Below are positions 26,879 through 34,953 of a stretch of DNA of 64,000 nucleotides, in pieces. The stretch covers positions 868,001 through 932,000 of the forward strand of contig NZ_PGFV01000001.1 of assembly GCF_021023135.1 (NCBI RefSeq), written 5' to 3'. The notes beneath the pieces were generated by a model. It saw nothing but the letters and a program-made list of their open reading frames with translations. It was not told the origin of the DNA and made no database searches. Both the position numbers and the translations under genes were made by a program. Origin of the DNA: Brevibacterium sp. CCUG 69071. Its GTDB lineage: Bacteria; Actinomycetota; Actinomycetes; Actinomycetales; Brevibacteriaceae. Each line of letters opens with the position of its first letter. Position 1 is the stretch's first letter.

Positions 26879-27814
26879 TCAGTTGAAGTCGAAGCCGAGA
26901 CGGCCGAGCTGCTTCGGGTCCCGCTGCCAGTCCTTGGCGACCTTGACGTGGAGGTCGAGGTAGACCTTCGTTCCCAGCAGCTTCTCGATGCCCCGCCGAG
27001 ATTCGGAGCCGATCCCCTTGAGGCGGCTTCCGCCCTTGCCGATGATGATCGCCTTCTGGCTGGGACGTTCGACGAACAGGTTGACGTGGATGTTCCACAG
27101 CGGGTTGTCCTCGCTGCGACCCTCGCGGGGATACATCTCCTCGACCTGCACGGCCAGGGAGTGGGGCAGCTCGTCGCGGACGCCTTCGAGGGCGGCCTCA
27201 CGGACGAGTTCGGCGATCATCATCTCCTCGGGCTCGTCGGTGAGCTCGCCGTCCGGGTAGAGCGGCGGGGAGACAGGCAGATGTCCGGCAAGCACGGTGT
27301 CGACCGTGTCGACCTGGAAGCCGTCGACGGCGGAGACCGGAACCACATCGGCGAAGTCGGCGAGCTCGCCGACGGCCAGCAGCGCCTCGGCGACCTTGTC
27401 CTTCGGCACCCGGTCGACCTTCGTGACCAGGGCGATGATCGGCGTCCTGCCGTCGAGGAGTTCGAGCTGGGAGGCGATGTAGCGGTCCCCCGGCCCGATC
27501 GGCTCATCGGCCGGCAGGCAGAAGCCGATCACGTCGACCTCGCTCAGGGTTGCGGCGACGAGGTCGTTGAGTCGGCTGCCGAGCAGGGTGCGGGGTTTGT
27601 GCAGGCCCGGGGTGTCGACGAGGATCAGCTGGTGGTCGTCCTTGTGGACGATGCCGCGGATCGTGTGCCGAGTGGTCTGGGGCTTCGCCGAGGTGATCGC
27701 CACCTTCTCCCCCACCAGAGCGTTCGTCAGCGTCGACTTGCCCGTGTTCGGTCGGCCCACGAAGCAGGCGAACCCGGCCCGGTAGTCTTCCGGGTAGTCC
27801 GTGCGAAAGTCCAT
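26879..27814 (-). CDS. era: GTPase Era
   Basis: 311 residues. G1 GRPNTGKST, G3 DTPGLHKPR, G4 TKVD, then the C-terminal KH domain with IIGKGGSRLKGIG. Era binds the 3' end of 16S rRNA and helps 30S assembly. It starts one base from the CNNM stop. Last gene of the ribosome-maturation run. Confidence 0.96.
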   Translation of the reverse strand: MDFRTDYPEDYRAGFACFVGRPNTGKSTLTNALVGEKVAITSAKPQTTRHTIRGIVHKDDHQLILVDTPGLHKPRTLLGSRLNDLVAATLSEVDVIGFCLPADEPIGPGDRYIASQLELLDGRTPIIALVTKVDRVPKDKVAEALLAVGELADFADVVPVSAVDGFQVDTVDTVLAGHLPVSPPLYPDGELTDEPEEMMIAELVREAALEGVRDELPHSLAVQVEEMYPREGRSEDNPLWNIHVNLFVERPSQKAIIIGKGGSRLKGIGSESRRGIEKLLGTKVYLDLHVKVAKDWQRDPKQLGRLGFDFN

Positions 27815-27815
27815 C

Positions 27816-29069
27816 TCAGTCCTCTTCCTGTGTCACCTTGACGTGGGCGATGCGGTGTCGGCGTCCCTGGCCCTCCATCGCTTCGATGCGCAGCCCCGAG
27901 ATCTTCGCAGTCGACCCGGCGATGGGGACGCGGCCGATGAGTTTGGTCAGCAGTCCGCCGACGCTGTTGACGTCGTCTTCGTCGATCTTGACGTCGAAGT
28001 GCTCGGCGAAATCGGAGATCGACATCCGGGTGCTGATGAGGAAGGTGCCGTCGGCTTCCTCAACGAGTTCGTCATCGCTGGAATCGTATTCGTCCTCGAT
28101 CTCGCCGACGATCTCCTCGACGATGTCTTCGATGGTGACCAGACCGGCTGTGCCCCCGTATTCGTCGACGAGGATCGCCAGATGGGTCGAGTCGAGCTGC
28201 ATCTGCGAGAGCAGATCGTCAGCGGGCTTCGTCTCCGGGACGAAGAGCACGCCGCGGGCGAGGATGTCGACGGGCCGCTCGGAGTCCTCCGGGTGCAGGT
28301 GCAGCCGTCTGGCCACGTCCTTGAGGTAGGCAACACCTTGGATGTCGTCGAGGTCCTCCCCGCTGACCGGGATGCGGGAGAACCCTGACCGGAGGAAGAG
28401 GTTCATCACCTTATGCAGCGGGGTGCCGGAGATGACGGTGACGAGGTCGGTCCGCGGGACCATGACCTCGTTGGCTGTGGTGTCGGAGAGGTTGAACACG
28501 GACTGGATCATCTCGCGTTCGCCGTCTTCGATGATGTCGGACTCGCTGGCGCGTTCGACGAGGTCGCGCAGCTGCTCGGAGGTCACGAAGGGACCGTCCT
28601 TATACACCTTGTCCGGGGTCAGCAGGTTGCCGAGCAGGACGAGGATCTTCGTCACCGGTGTGAGGACGACGAGGACGAGCCTGACCACCCAGCTGAGATT
28701 GAGGCTGACGGCCAGGGATCGGCGCCGCCCGATGGTGCGCGGGGAGACTCCGGCCACGACGAAGACCGCCACCGAGGCGGTGAGCACGGTGAGCACGACC
28801 ATGACGGGGCCGACCGAGTAAATCGAATCGTAGGCCAGGGCGATGAACACCGTGGCCAGGGCCTCGAGGAAGTTGCGGACGAAGATGATGACATTGATGT
28901 TCGTGGGCAGATCGGCGAGGATCCGCTCGACCCGCTCCGCCGACTTCTTGCCCTCGTCCTTGGCGTCCTGGACCGCATGATGGGAGACGCTGAGCAGCGC
29001 CGCATCCACGGCGGACAGGGTTGCGGAGACGACGAGGCACAGTGCAGCCCCGAGAAACAACCAGATCAC
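27816..29069 (-). CDS. CNNM/CorC-type hemolysin-family transporter-associated protein (DUF21-CBS)
   Basis: 417 residues: DUF21/CNNM transmembrane domain (about 1-190), two CBS domains (about 205-330; EVMVPRTDLVTV and the VDEYGGTAGLVTIEDIVEE signature) and a CorC_HlyC domain at the C-terminus. Members are linked to Mg2+ or Co2+ efflux and resistance; the hemolysin name is historical. GTG start at 29069, 3 bases after ybeY. Confidence 0.92.
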   Translation of the reverse strand: MIWLFLGAALCLVVSATLSAVDAALLSVSHHAVQDAKDEGKKSAERVERILADLPTNINVIIFVRNFLEALATVFIALAYDSIYSVGPVMVVLTVLTASVAVFVVAGVSPRTIGRRRSLAVSLNLSWVVRLVLVVLTPVTKILVLLGNLLTPDKVYKDGPFVTSEQLRDLVERASESDIIEDGEREMIQSVFNLSDTTANEVMVPRTDLVTVISGTPLHKVMNLFLRSGFSRIPVSGEDLDDIQGVAYLKDVARRLHLHPEDSERPVDILARGVLFVPETKPADDLLSQMQLDSTHLAILVDEYGGTAGLVTIEDIVEEIVGEIEDEYDSSDDELVEEADGTFLISTRMSISDFAEHFDVKIDEDDVNSVGGLLTKLIGRVPIAGSTAKISGLRIEAMEGQGRRHRIAHVKVTQEED

Positions 29070-29072
29070 GGC

Positions 29073-29561
29073 TCAGACCTCGGTGGGAGTGGGAATGTCG
29101 GTGCGACCGTCGTAGCGGGCGGCGAAGAACGTCAGCAGCAGATGACGCTGGAGGGCGAACATCTGCTCCCGCTCCTCGGGCTCGCCGTGGTCGTAGCCGA
29201 GCAGGTGGAGGAATCCGTGGACGGTGAGCAGCAGGATCTCGTCCATCGTCGAATGCCCCGCCTCGGCGGCCTGCTTCTCGGCCACCTCGGGGCAGATGAT
29301 GATGTCGCCCATCTGACCCTCGGTGGGTGCTTCGGCCCGGCCCTGACTCAGCTGGTCCATCGGGAAGGACATGACATCGGTCGGTCCTTCGAGGTCCATC
29401 CAGGTGACGTGGAGTTCGGCCATCGCGGCCGCCTCGACCATGGTCACGGCGAGTTCGGCACCGGGATGCATATGCAGGGCCTGGCCGAGGTATTCGGTCA
29501 GTGCCACGACCTCGTCGAGATCCACCTCGGCGGCGGTCTCGTTCGCGATCTCCGTGTTCAC
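29073..29561 (-). CDS. ybeY: Endoribonuclease YbeY (16S rRNA maturation)
   Basis: 162 residues with the metal motif HGFLHLLGYDH (H-x3-H-x5-H) and the upstream SFPMD segment. GTG at 29561 forms GTGA with the phoH stop and has GGGGGAG 8 bases upstream. YbeY acts in 16S 3'-end processing and ribosome quality control; it is coupled here to phoH and followed by CNNM and era. Confidence 0.95.
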   Translation of the reverse strand: MNTEIANETAAEVDLDEVVALTEYLGQALHMHPGAELAVTMVEAAAMAELHVTWMDLEGPTDVMSFPMDQLSQGRAEAPTEGQMGDIIICPEVAEKQAAEAGHSTMDEILLLTVHGFLHLLGYDHGEPEEREQMFALQRHLLLTFFAARYDGRTDIPTPTEV

Positions 29562-30559
29562 TTCGCACTCCCCCACAGGTCGTAGGCGTCGACGATCTTC
29601 GTCACCAGGGAATGCCTGACGACGTCCTTGCTGCCGAGTTCGCAGAACTCGAGGTCCTCGATGCCGGTGAGGATGTCCCGGACCATCTTGAGTCCGCTGC
29701 GGGTCTTGCCCGGCAGATCGATCTGGGACACGTCGCCGGTGACGACCATCCGGGATCCGAAGCCGAGGCGGGTGAGGAACATCTTCATCTGCTCGCCGGT
29801 CGTGTTCTGCGCCTCGTCGAGGATGATGAACGCGTCGTTGAGGGTGCGTCCGCGCATGTACGCCAGCGGGGCGACCTCGATCGTGCCGGTCTCGATGAGC
29901 AGCGGGATCGACTCGGGGTCGACCATGTCGTGCAGTGCGTCGTAGAGCGGTCGCACATAGGGGTCGATCTTGTCGTTGAGAGTCCCGGGCAGATAGCCGA
30001 GGCTCTCGCCGGCTTCCACGGCCGGACGGGTGAGGATGATCCGGGAGACCTCTTTGTGCTGGAGGGCGTTGACGGCCATGGCCATCGCCAGATAGGTCTT
30101 GCCTGTGCCGGCCGGTCCGATGCCGAAGGTGATCGTATGGTGGCGGATGGCCTTGACGTAGTCGTGCTGACCCATCGTCTTGGGTCGGATCGACTTTCCC
30201 CGGGTGGAGAGGATGTTCGTGCCCAGCACCGCCGAGGCGGCCGTGCCCTCGGAGGAGAACGAGGTCACCCGGTCGATCGTCTCCTCGTTGATCCGATGCC
30301 CGGAGGCGTGGAGCTTCTTGAGCTCGCCGATCACGGAGACGAAGGCCTCGATGCGGGCGGGGTCGCCGACGGCCTGGACCTGGTTGGCTCTGACGTGGAT
30401 GTCGAGGTCGGGGAAGGTCCGCTCGAGCTTGCGCAGGTTCGACTCCCCCGGCCCGAAGAACTCGACGAGGTCGATGGAGTCGGGAATCACGAGACGGACT
30501 GTGTCGGACGCGGCCGCCGCCTGTTCCGATGCGGCCGAGTCTCCGGGTTCGGTGTTCAC
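29558..30559 (-). CDS. phoH: PhoH family ATPase
   Basis: 333 residues as drawn. Walker A GPAGTGKT, Walker B FIILDEAQN and TGDVSQIDLP identify a cytoplasmic PhoH-type ATPase, whose partner in this operon type is YbeY. The start is uncertain. GTG at 30559 has no Shine-Dalgarno. Upstream, GAAGGA lies 5 bases before an in-frame CTG (30589), which would add 10 residues, and there is no in-frame ATG near. Downstream ybeY overlaps by 4 bases. Confidence 0.9.
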   Translation of the reverse strand: MNTEPGDSAASEQAAAASDTVRLVIPDSIDLVEFFGPGESNLRKLERTFPDLDIHVRANQVQAVGDPARIEAFVSVIGELKKLHASGHRINEETIDRVTSFSSEGTAASAVLGTNILSTRGKSIRPKTMGQHDYVKAIRHHTITFGIGPAGTGKTYLAMAMAVNALQHKEVSRIILTRPAVEAGESLGYLPGTLNDKIDPYVRPLYDALHDMVDPESIPLLIETGTIEVAPLAYMRGRTLNDAFIILDEAQNTTGEQMKMFLTRLGFGSRMVVTGDVSQIDLPGKTRSGLKMVRDILTGIEDLEFCELGSKDVVRHSLVTKIVDAYDLWGSAK

Positions 30560-30656
30560 AGAGTTCGTGTTGCGGGTGGAGGTGTCCAGAATGATCCTTC
30601 GCTGATGCGTGCACTCGGCTGAGTGCGGGTGTGTGCTTCCATCGTAGTCCGCTTCC

Positions 30657-31412
30657 TCACCAACGGCCCAATGAATTCTGGGCCATGACGAGACCGGCGG
30701 GTCCGGCCGAGGAGGTCCGCAGGATCGTGGGTCCGAGGAGGACGGGAGCGGCGCCGAAGTTCTCAAGTGCTGTGAGCTCGGCATCGCTGATGCCCCCTTC
30801 GGGTCCGATGACGAAGACGATCCGCTCGGGTGTCGTCTCGGCCTCGGCCAGTTCTCTCAGCGCCTGTGAGAGGCTCACCTCGGCAGTCTCGTGGAGGGCG
30901 AACACGGCGTCGGCCTCCGAGAGCGCCGTCACCAGTCCGGTGCCGCGGACCAGGTCGCACAGGTGCGGGAACCGTGAGCGCCGGGCCTGGAGGGAGGCGG
31001 CGTGGAGCAGGTTGTCCCACTTCGCGGCCATCTTCTCCCGCTTCTTCGCAGGCCAGTCGGCGATCGATCGTTCGGCGGCCCAGGGGATGACCTCGTCGAC
31101 CCCGATCTCCGTGGCCGTTTCGATCGCCTGCAGATCGCGGTCGCCCTTGGCCAGGGCCTGGACGAGGACCAGCCGTGGGCCGCTCGTCTCGTCCCGGGTC
31201 ACCGCGGTGACGTCAAGTGCCAGTTCGCTCGCCGAGGCGGTCGTGACCGTTCCGCTCGCCCGTGTCCCCTGCCCGTCGACGATGTCGACGGCCTCTCCGG
31301 GACCGATCCGGCGGACCCGGACCGCGTGTCCGGCCACGTCCTCACCGAGGATGAGCACGTGGCCGGGGACCGCCTCGGCGGCCTGCAGGGAATGGAACGT
31401 GGGTCGGCTCAC
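30657..31412 (-). CDS. rsmE: 16S rRNA m3U1498 methyltransferase RsmE
   Basis: 251 residues, SPOUT-class. The N-terminal PUA-like domain (SRPTFHSLQAAEAVPGHVL) is followed by the knot motif VIGPEGGISDAELTALE and the C-terminal GPTILRTSSAGPAGL. It methylates U1498 of 16S rRNA with SAM. The start overlaps the dnaJ stop by 4 bases. Confidence 0.95.
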   Translation of the reverse strand: MSRPTFHSLQAAEAVPGHVLILGEDVAGHAVRVRRIGPGEAVDIVDGQGTRASGTVTTASASELALDVTAVTRDETSGPRLVLVQALAKGDRDLQAIETATEIGVDEVIPWAAERSIADWPAKKREKMAAKWDNLLHAASLQARRSRFPHLCDLVRGTGLVTALSEADAVFALHETAEVSLSQALRELAEAETTPERIVFVIGPEGGISDAELTALENFGAAPVLLGPTILRTSSAGPAGLVMAQNSLGRW

Positions 31413-32527
31413 CGACCGGCGAACTTCTCACGCATGCGGGAGAACATGCCCCGGTTCTGGGTGGTGATCTGTGCCCGCGGGGTCTCTTCGGCGCGGAGTT
31501 CGGCGAGCTTCTCCAGCAGTTCCCGCTGTTCGTCGTCGAGGGCGTCCGGGGTGACGACGTCGACGGTGATGAGCAGATCTCCGCGGGTCTCCGAGCGCAG
31601 TCGGGTGGCGCCGAGGCCCGCGAGTTTGACGACGGTGCCCGACTGGGTGCCCGGTTCGATGTTGAGGTCCTGGTTGCCGTCGAAGGTCTCGAAGGGGATC
31701 GAGGCGCCGAGGGCAGCCGCCGTCATCGGTACGGTCACCGAGGCGCGGAGGTGGTCTCCATCGCGTTGGAAGACCTCGTGGCGGGCGACCATGACCTCGA
31801 CGAAGAGGTCACCGGCGGGGCCGCCGCCGGGGCCGACCTCGCCCTGGCTGCCGAGCTGGATCCGGGTGCCGTCGGAGACGCCGGCGGGGATGCGGATCTT
31901 CATGGTCCGCTGTTTGCGGACGCGACCGTCGCCCTGGCAGTTGAGGCAGGGGTTGGGGATGACGGTGCCGAAGCCGTGGCAGGAGTTGCACGTCTGGTTG
32001 GTGACCATCTGCCCGAGCAGAGTCCGCGTCATCCGCTGCACGCTGCCCGAACCGTGGCACAGGGTGCAGGTCTCGACGGAGGTGCCCGCCTGAGTGCCGG
32101 CACCCGAGCAGGTGTCGCAGACGACCGCGGTGGTGACGTCGAGGTCGACGGTGCCGCCGAAGGCTGCGGTCTTGAGGTCGATGTTGACGCCGACGAGGGC
32201 GTCCTTGCCGCGCTGGGTCCGCGGCATCGGGCCGCCGGCCTGGCCGCCGCCACCGCCGAAGAAGGTTTCGAAGATGTCGCCGAAACCGCCGAAGCCGCCG
32301 GCGCCGGCAGGGAATCCCTGACCGTTCTCGCCGCCGCCCATGTCGTAGTTGCGACGCTTCTCCGAGTCGGAGAGGACGTCATAGGCCAAAGAGATGGCTT
32401 TGAACTCGTCCTCGTGCCCGGGGTTCACATCCGGGTGGTACTTCCGGGCGAGCTTGCGGTAGGACGCCTTGATTTCAGCCGCCGAAGCATCCTTGGACAC
32501 TCCGAGTGTTTCATAGTGATCGGCCAC
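31409..32527 (-). CDS. dnaJ: Chaperone DnaJ
   Basis: 372 residues: J domain with YHPDVN (HPD), a Gly/Phe-rich linker, four CxxCxGxG zinc repeats (CDTCSGAG, CTLCHGSG, CNSCHGFG, CLNCQGDG) and the C-terminal substrate domains. It is the co-chaperone of DnaK. GTG start with GGGAGAG upstream. Placed behind hrcA and its CIRCE, it is probably the HrcA-controlled second DnaJ common in actinobacteria. Confidence 0.96.
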   Translation of the reverse strand: MADHYETLGVSKDASAAEIKASYRKLARKYHPDVNPGHEDEFKAISLAYDVLSDSEKRRNYDMGGGENGQGFPAGAGGFGGFGDIFETFFGGGGGQAGGPMPRTQRGKDALVGVNIDLKTAAFGGTVDLDVTTAVVCDTCSGAGTQAGTSVETCTLCHGSGSVQRMTRTLLGQMVTNQTCNSCHGFGTVIPNPCLNCQGDGRVRKQRTMKIRIPAGVSDGTRIQLGSQGEVGPGGGPAGDLFVEVMVARHEVFQRDGDHLRASVTVPMTAAALGASIPFETFDGNQDLNIEPGTQSGTVVKLAGLGATRLRSETRGDLLITVDVVTPDALDDEQRELLEKLAELRAEETPRAQITTQNRGMFSRMREKFAGR

Positions 32528-32594
32528 AGAAACTTCTCTCTCCCTGGTGGTGTGGTTGGTTCGCGTGTGTGGTGCCGGCTGCTGTGTGCGGCAG

Positions 32595-32630
32595 GTCTGT
32601 CATTCTTCCGAGCTATCTTCCGAGCTATCC
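32595..32630 (-). repeat. Short tandem repeat across the hrcA stop codon
   Basis: Two adjacent copies of the 12-base unit GATAGCTCGGAA (minus strand); the first copy contains the hrcA TAG stop. A slippage product in the 97-base hrcA-dnaJ gap. Confidence 0.6.
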
Positions 32631-33692
32631 GCGATCGAGGATCGAGGAGACGTACTTCGCGACCGCGCGCACGGCCGAGATCGTCATCGGATAGTCCATT
32701 CTCGTCGGTCCGAGGACGGCAAGTCGAGCCGAGGAACCCGCGTCATGACCATATTCGGCGGCCACAACGGATGTCGAACTGAAGGATTCGTGAGTATTCT
32801 CACGACCGATGCGCACGCTGATCTCCTCCTGGTCCTCGGCCATCGAGGTGAGCAGGCGCAGCAGCACCACCTGCTCTTCGAAGGCCTCGAGGATCGGGGC
32901 CATCTTCTCCCCGAACTCGCTGCCGGAGCGGGCGAGGTTGGCGGTGCCGGCCATGATGATGCGCTCCTCGCGGGTGGCCGCGGCGAGATCGACCACGGCC
33001 TCTCGGACCTGGGCGAGCACGCTCGTCTCCGCGCCTGCGGCCCCGACTTTGTCGGAATCGGCTGGCGTCGCGGAGGATTCGGCATCGGCTGCGTTCCTCG
33101 GCAGACTCCCGTTCATCACCTTCGCGAGCTTCTGCCCGGCGAAGTCGGCGTTGATCCGGTCCCTGATTCCCCTCAGCGCCTCATTGTCTGTGGGCGTCGG
33201 GGTGGTCACGGTCCGCTGTTCGACCTGTCCGGCATCGGTGATGAGGACGACGAGGATGCGGGTCGGCCCGAGTCCGACGATCTCGATGTGTTTGATTCTG
33301 GCCAGGGACACCGTCGGGTACTGGATCAGCGCCACCTGGTGGGTCAGCCCCGAGAGCACACGAACGGTGCGGTCGAGCATCTCGTCGAGTTCGACATTGC
33401 CGTCGATGAGTTTGAAGATGGCGCTGCGCTCGGCCTGGGTCAGCGGCTTGAAGTCATCGATGCGGTCGACAAACATCCGGTAGCCGAGATCGGTCGGGAT
33501 GCGCCCGGCGGAGGTGTGCGGCTGGGCGATGTAGCCCTCCTGCTCCAGGTGCGCCATGTCATTGCGGATCGTCGCAGGCGAGACGCCGAGGGTGTGTCGC
33601 TGGACGATGGCTTTGGATCCGACCGGCTCGTTGGTGGCGACGAAGTCCTCGACGATCGCGCGCAGGACCTGTGCTCGTCTGCTGTCGTTCAT
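32625..33692 (-). CDS. hrcA: Heat-inducible transcription repressor HrcA
   Basis: 355 residues. The N-terminal winged helix contains AIVEDFVATNEPVGSKAI and LGVSPATIRNDMAHLE; the effector region follows and ends with YPMTISAVRAVAKYVSS. HrcA binds CIRCE to repress chaperone genes. ATG at 33692 with GGGGAGGAG upstream; frame upstream crosses the CIRCE and is not coding. A CIRCE lies 18 bases upstream, indicating autoregulation. Confidence 0.96.
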   Translation of the reverse strand: MNDSRRAQVLRAIVEDFVATNEPVGSKAIVQRHTLGVSPATIRNDMAHLEQEGYIAQPHTSAGRIPTDLGYRMFVDRIDDFKPLTQAERSAIFKLIDGNVELDEMLDRTVRVLSGLTHQVALIQYPTVSLARIKHIEIVGLGPTRILVVLITDAGQVEQRTVTTPTPTDNEALRGIRDRINADFAGQKLAKVMNGSLPRNAADAESSATPADSDKVGAAGAETSVLAQVREAVVDLAAATREERIIMAGTANLARSGSEFGEKMAPILEAFEEQVVLLRLLTSMAEDQEEISVRIGRENTHESFSSTSVVAAEYGHDAGSSARLAVLGPTRMDYPMTISAVRAVAKYVSSILDRG

Positions 33693-33709
33693 CCGTCTCC
33701 TCCCCACTC

Positions 33710-33736
33710 TTGGCACTCGCTGGACCTGAGTGCCAA
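33710..33736. promoter_or_regulatory. CIRCE operator
   Basis: TTGGCACTC, a 9-base spacer and GAGTGCCAA: a perfect 9-base inverted repeat matching the HrcA operator (consensus TTAGCACTC-N9-GAGTGCTAA) with one symmetric change. It is placed to repress hrcA-dnaJ. Confidence 0.95.
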
Positions 33737-33783
33737 TTCTACGCTTCTTGGGTGGCGATTTCACTTCAGGCCCCGCCTCGGCG

Positions 33784-33899
33784 GCCTTTCGCCGGTGCTC
33801 CGGCGAGACTCTTCCGGGTGCGTTCGGCTGGCTTTCCCGGATGCTCTGGGCGAGCTCTCCCAGGCGCTCTGGCCAGGCTTTCCCGGGTGTGCTCGGCAG
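33784..33899. repeat. Five-unit degenerate 23-bp tandem repeat
   Basis: Units at 33784-33806, 33807-33830 (24), 33831-33853, 33854-33876 and 33877-33899; rough consensus GCTTTCCCGGGTGCTCTGGC plus 3 variable bases. It fills the region between the CIRCE and the DUF3097 promoter and has no credible coding function. Confidence 0.75.
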
Positions 33900-33928
33900 G
33901 TCTGCGCGCACGCACGGTCGTCCTTGAT

Positions 33929-33934
33929 TAGGCT
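33929..33934 (+). promoter_or_regulatory. -10 box of leaderless DUF3097 gene
   Basis: TAGGCT, 8 bases before the GTG at 33943. The 17 bases from TAGGCT to the start codon nearly equal those before the PemK-like gene (39919). Confidence 0.5.
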
Positions 33935-33942
33935 GGGTGCCC

Positions 33943-34803
33943 GTGAACGCCTTTGATCGCTACGGACCCGATGTGCTCTCGGGATCCTCACCTTCCTCGC
34001 ACCGTCCCAAGAAGTCCCGTCCCGTCGAGCTCGGACTCGGAATGGTGCTCGAGGACGCCATGAGCGGCTATGTCGGGGCGGTGGTCGGAGCCGAGAAGAC
34101 CACGGCCGGGGTCGTCGTCAACCTCGAGGATCGGACCGGGAAGGTCAGAGCGTTCCCGCTCGGACCGGGATTCCTGCTCGATGGTCAGCCCGTCGACATC
34201 ACCCTGCCGCGGAAGAAGAAGTCGAGTTCTCCCGGACGCACCGCCTCGGGCTCGCGCGCCGTCAGCGGAGCTCAGGCCAGAGTGGCCCGGGGTTCGCGGA
34301 TCTGGGTCGAGGGCAAGCACGATGCGGAGCTGGTGGAGAAGATCTGGGGTGATGACCTGCGCATCGAAGGCGTGGTCGTCGAACCCCTCGGCGGCCTCGA
34401 TGATGTCGCGGACAAGCTCGAGGCGTTCGGCCCCGACAGGGAACATCGGGTGGGTGTGCTCGCCGATCACCTGGTGTCGGGGACGAAGGAGTCGAAGATC
34501 GCCGAGGCGGTCCGTGCCGATCCGCGCTACCGCGACGTCGTCCACATCATCGGTCACCCCTATGTCGACATCTGGCAGGCGGTGAAGCCGCATGTGGTCG
34601 GAATTCGTCAGTGGCCGACAGTGCCGCGTGGAGAGGACTGGAAGACCGGAATCCTGCGGCGCATCGGATGGCCGCATGCCGATCACCGGGATGTTGCCCG
34701 GGGGTGGGTGCGCATCCTCGGGAAGGTGAGCACGATCGCCGATGTCGAGCCCACGCTCTCGGGTCGGGTCGAGGAGCTCATCGACTTCGTCACTGTCGCC
34801 TGA
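33943..34803 (+). CDS. DUF3097 family protein
   Basis: 286 residues of a conserved actinobacterial family of unknown function (start VNAFDRYGPDVLSG, then LGMVLEDAMSGYVGAVVGAEK). It is soluble, with no clear catalytic motif; the middle has RIWVEGKHDAELVEKIWGDDLR, reminiscent of a Toprim-like EGKHD motif, and DHLVSGTKESKIAE. GTG at 33943 fits the TAGGCT -10 box 8 bases upstream; another GTG two codons earlier is possible. It is divergent from hrcA. Confidence 0.8.
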   Translation: MNAFDRYGPDVLSGSSPSSHRPKKSRPVELGLGMVLEDAMSGYVGAVVGAEKTTAGVVVNLEDRTGKVRAFPLGPGFLLDGQPVDITLPRKKKSSSPGRTASGSRAVSGAQARVARGSRIWVEGKHDAELVEKIWGDDLRIEGVVVEPLGGLDDVADKLEAFGPDREHRVGVLADHLVSGTKESKIAEAVRADPRYRDVVHIIGHPYVDIWQAVKPHVVGIRQWPTVPRGEDWKTGILRRIGWPHADHRDVARGWVRILGKVSTIADVEPTLSGRVEELIDFVTVA

Positions 34804-34953
34804 GTCGAGTCTGGGTCTGAGTCGGTCGTGACGTCGCCGGGCCGTGTTGCAGAGTTGGCACAGTCTTCGGGGTTTCCTCCCTGCGGCGGCGGGGCCGACT
34901 GCGATAGTGTGAAACCCAGGAAGCCCCTGACCGGAAGCCCCGAAAGGAACAGC

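Noticed and set aside
29073..30614. A 513-codon minus-strand frame extending ybeY upstream through phoH
   Set aside because: Only the last 162 codons are YbeY; the rest is phoH read in another frame. The GTG at 29561 with GGGGGAG is the start.
33784..33899. CRISPR array
   Set aside because: The units are contiguous, degenerate and lack spacers; no cas genes are near.
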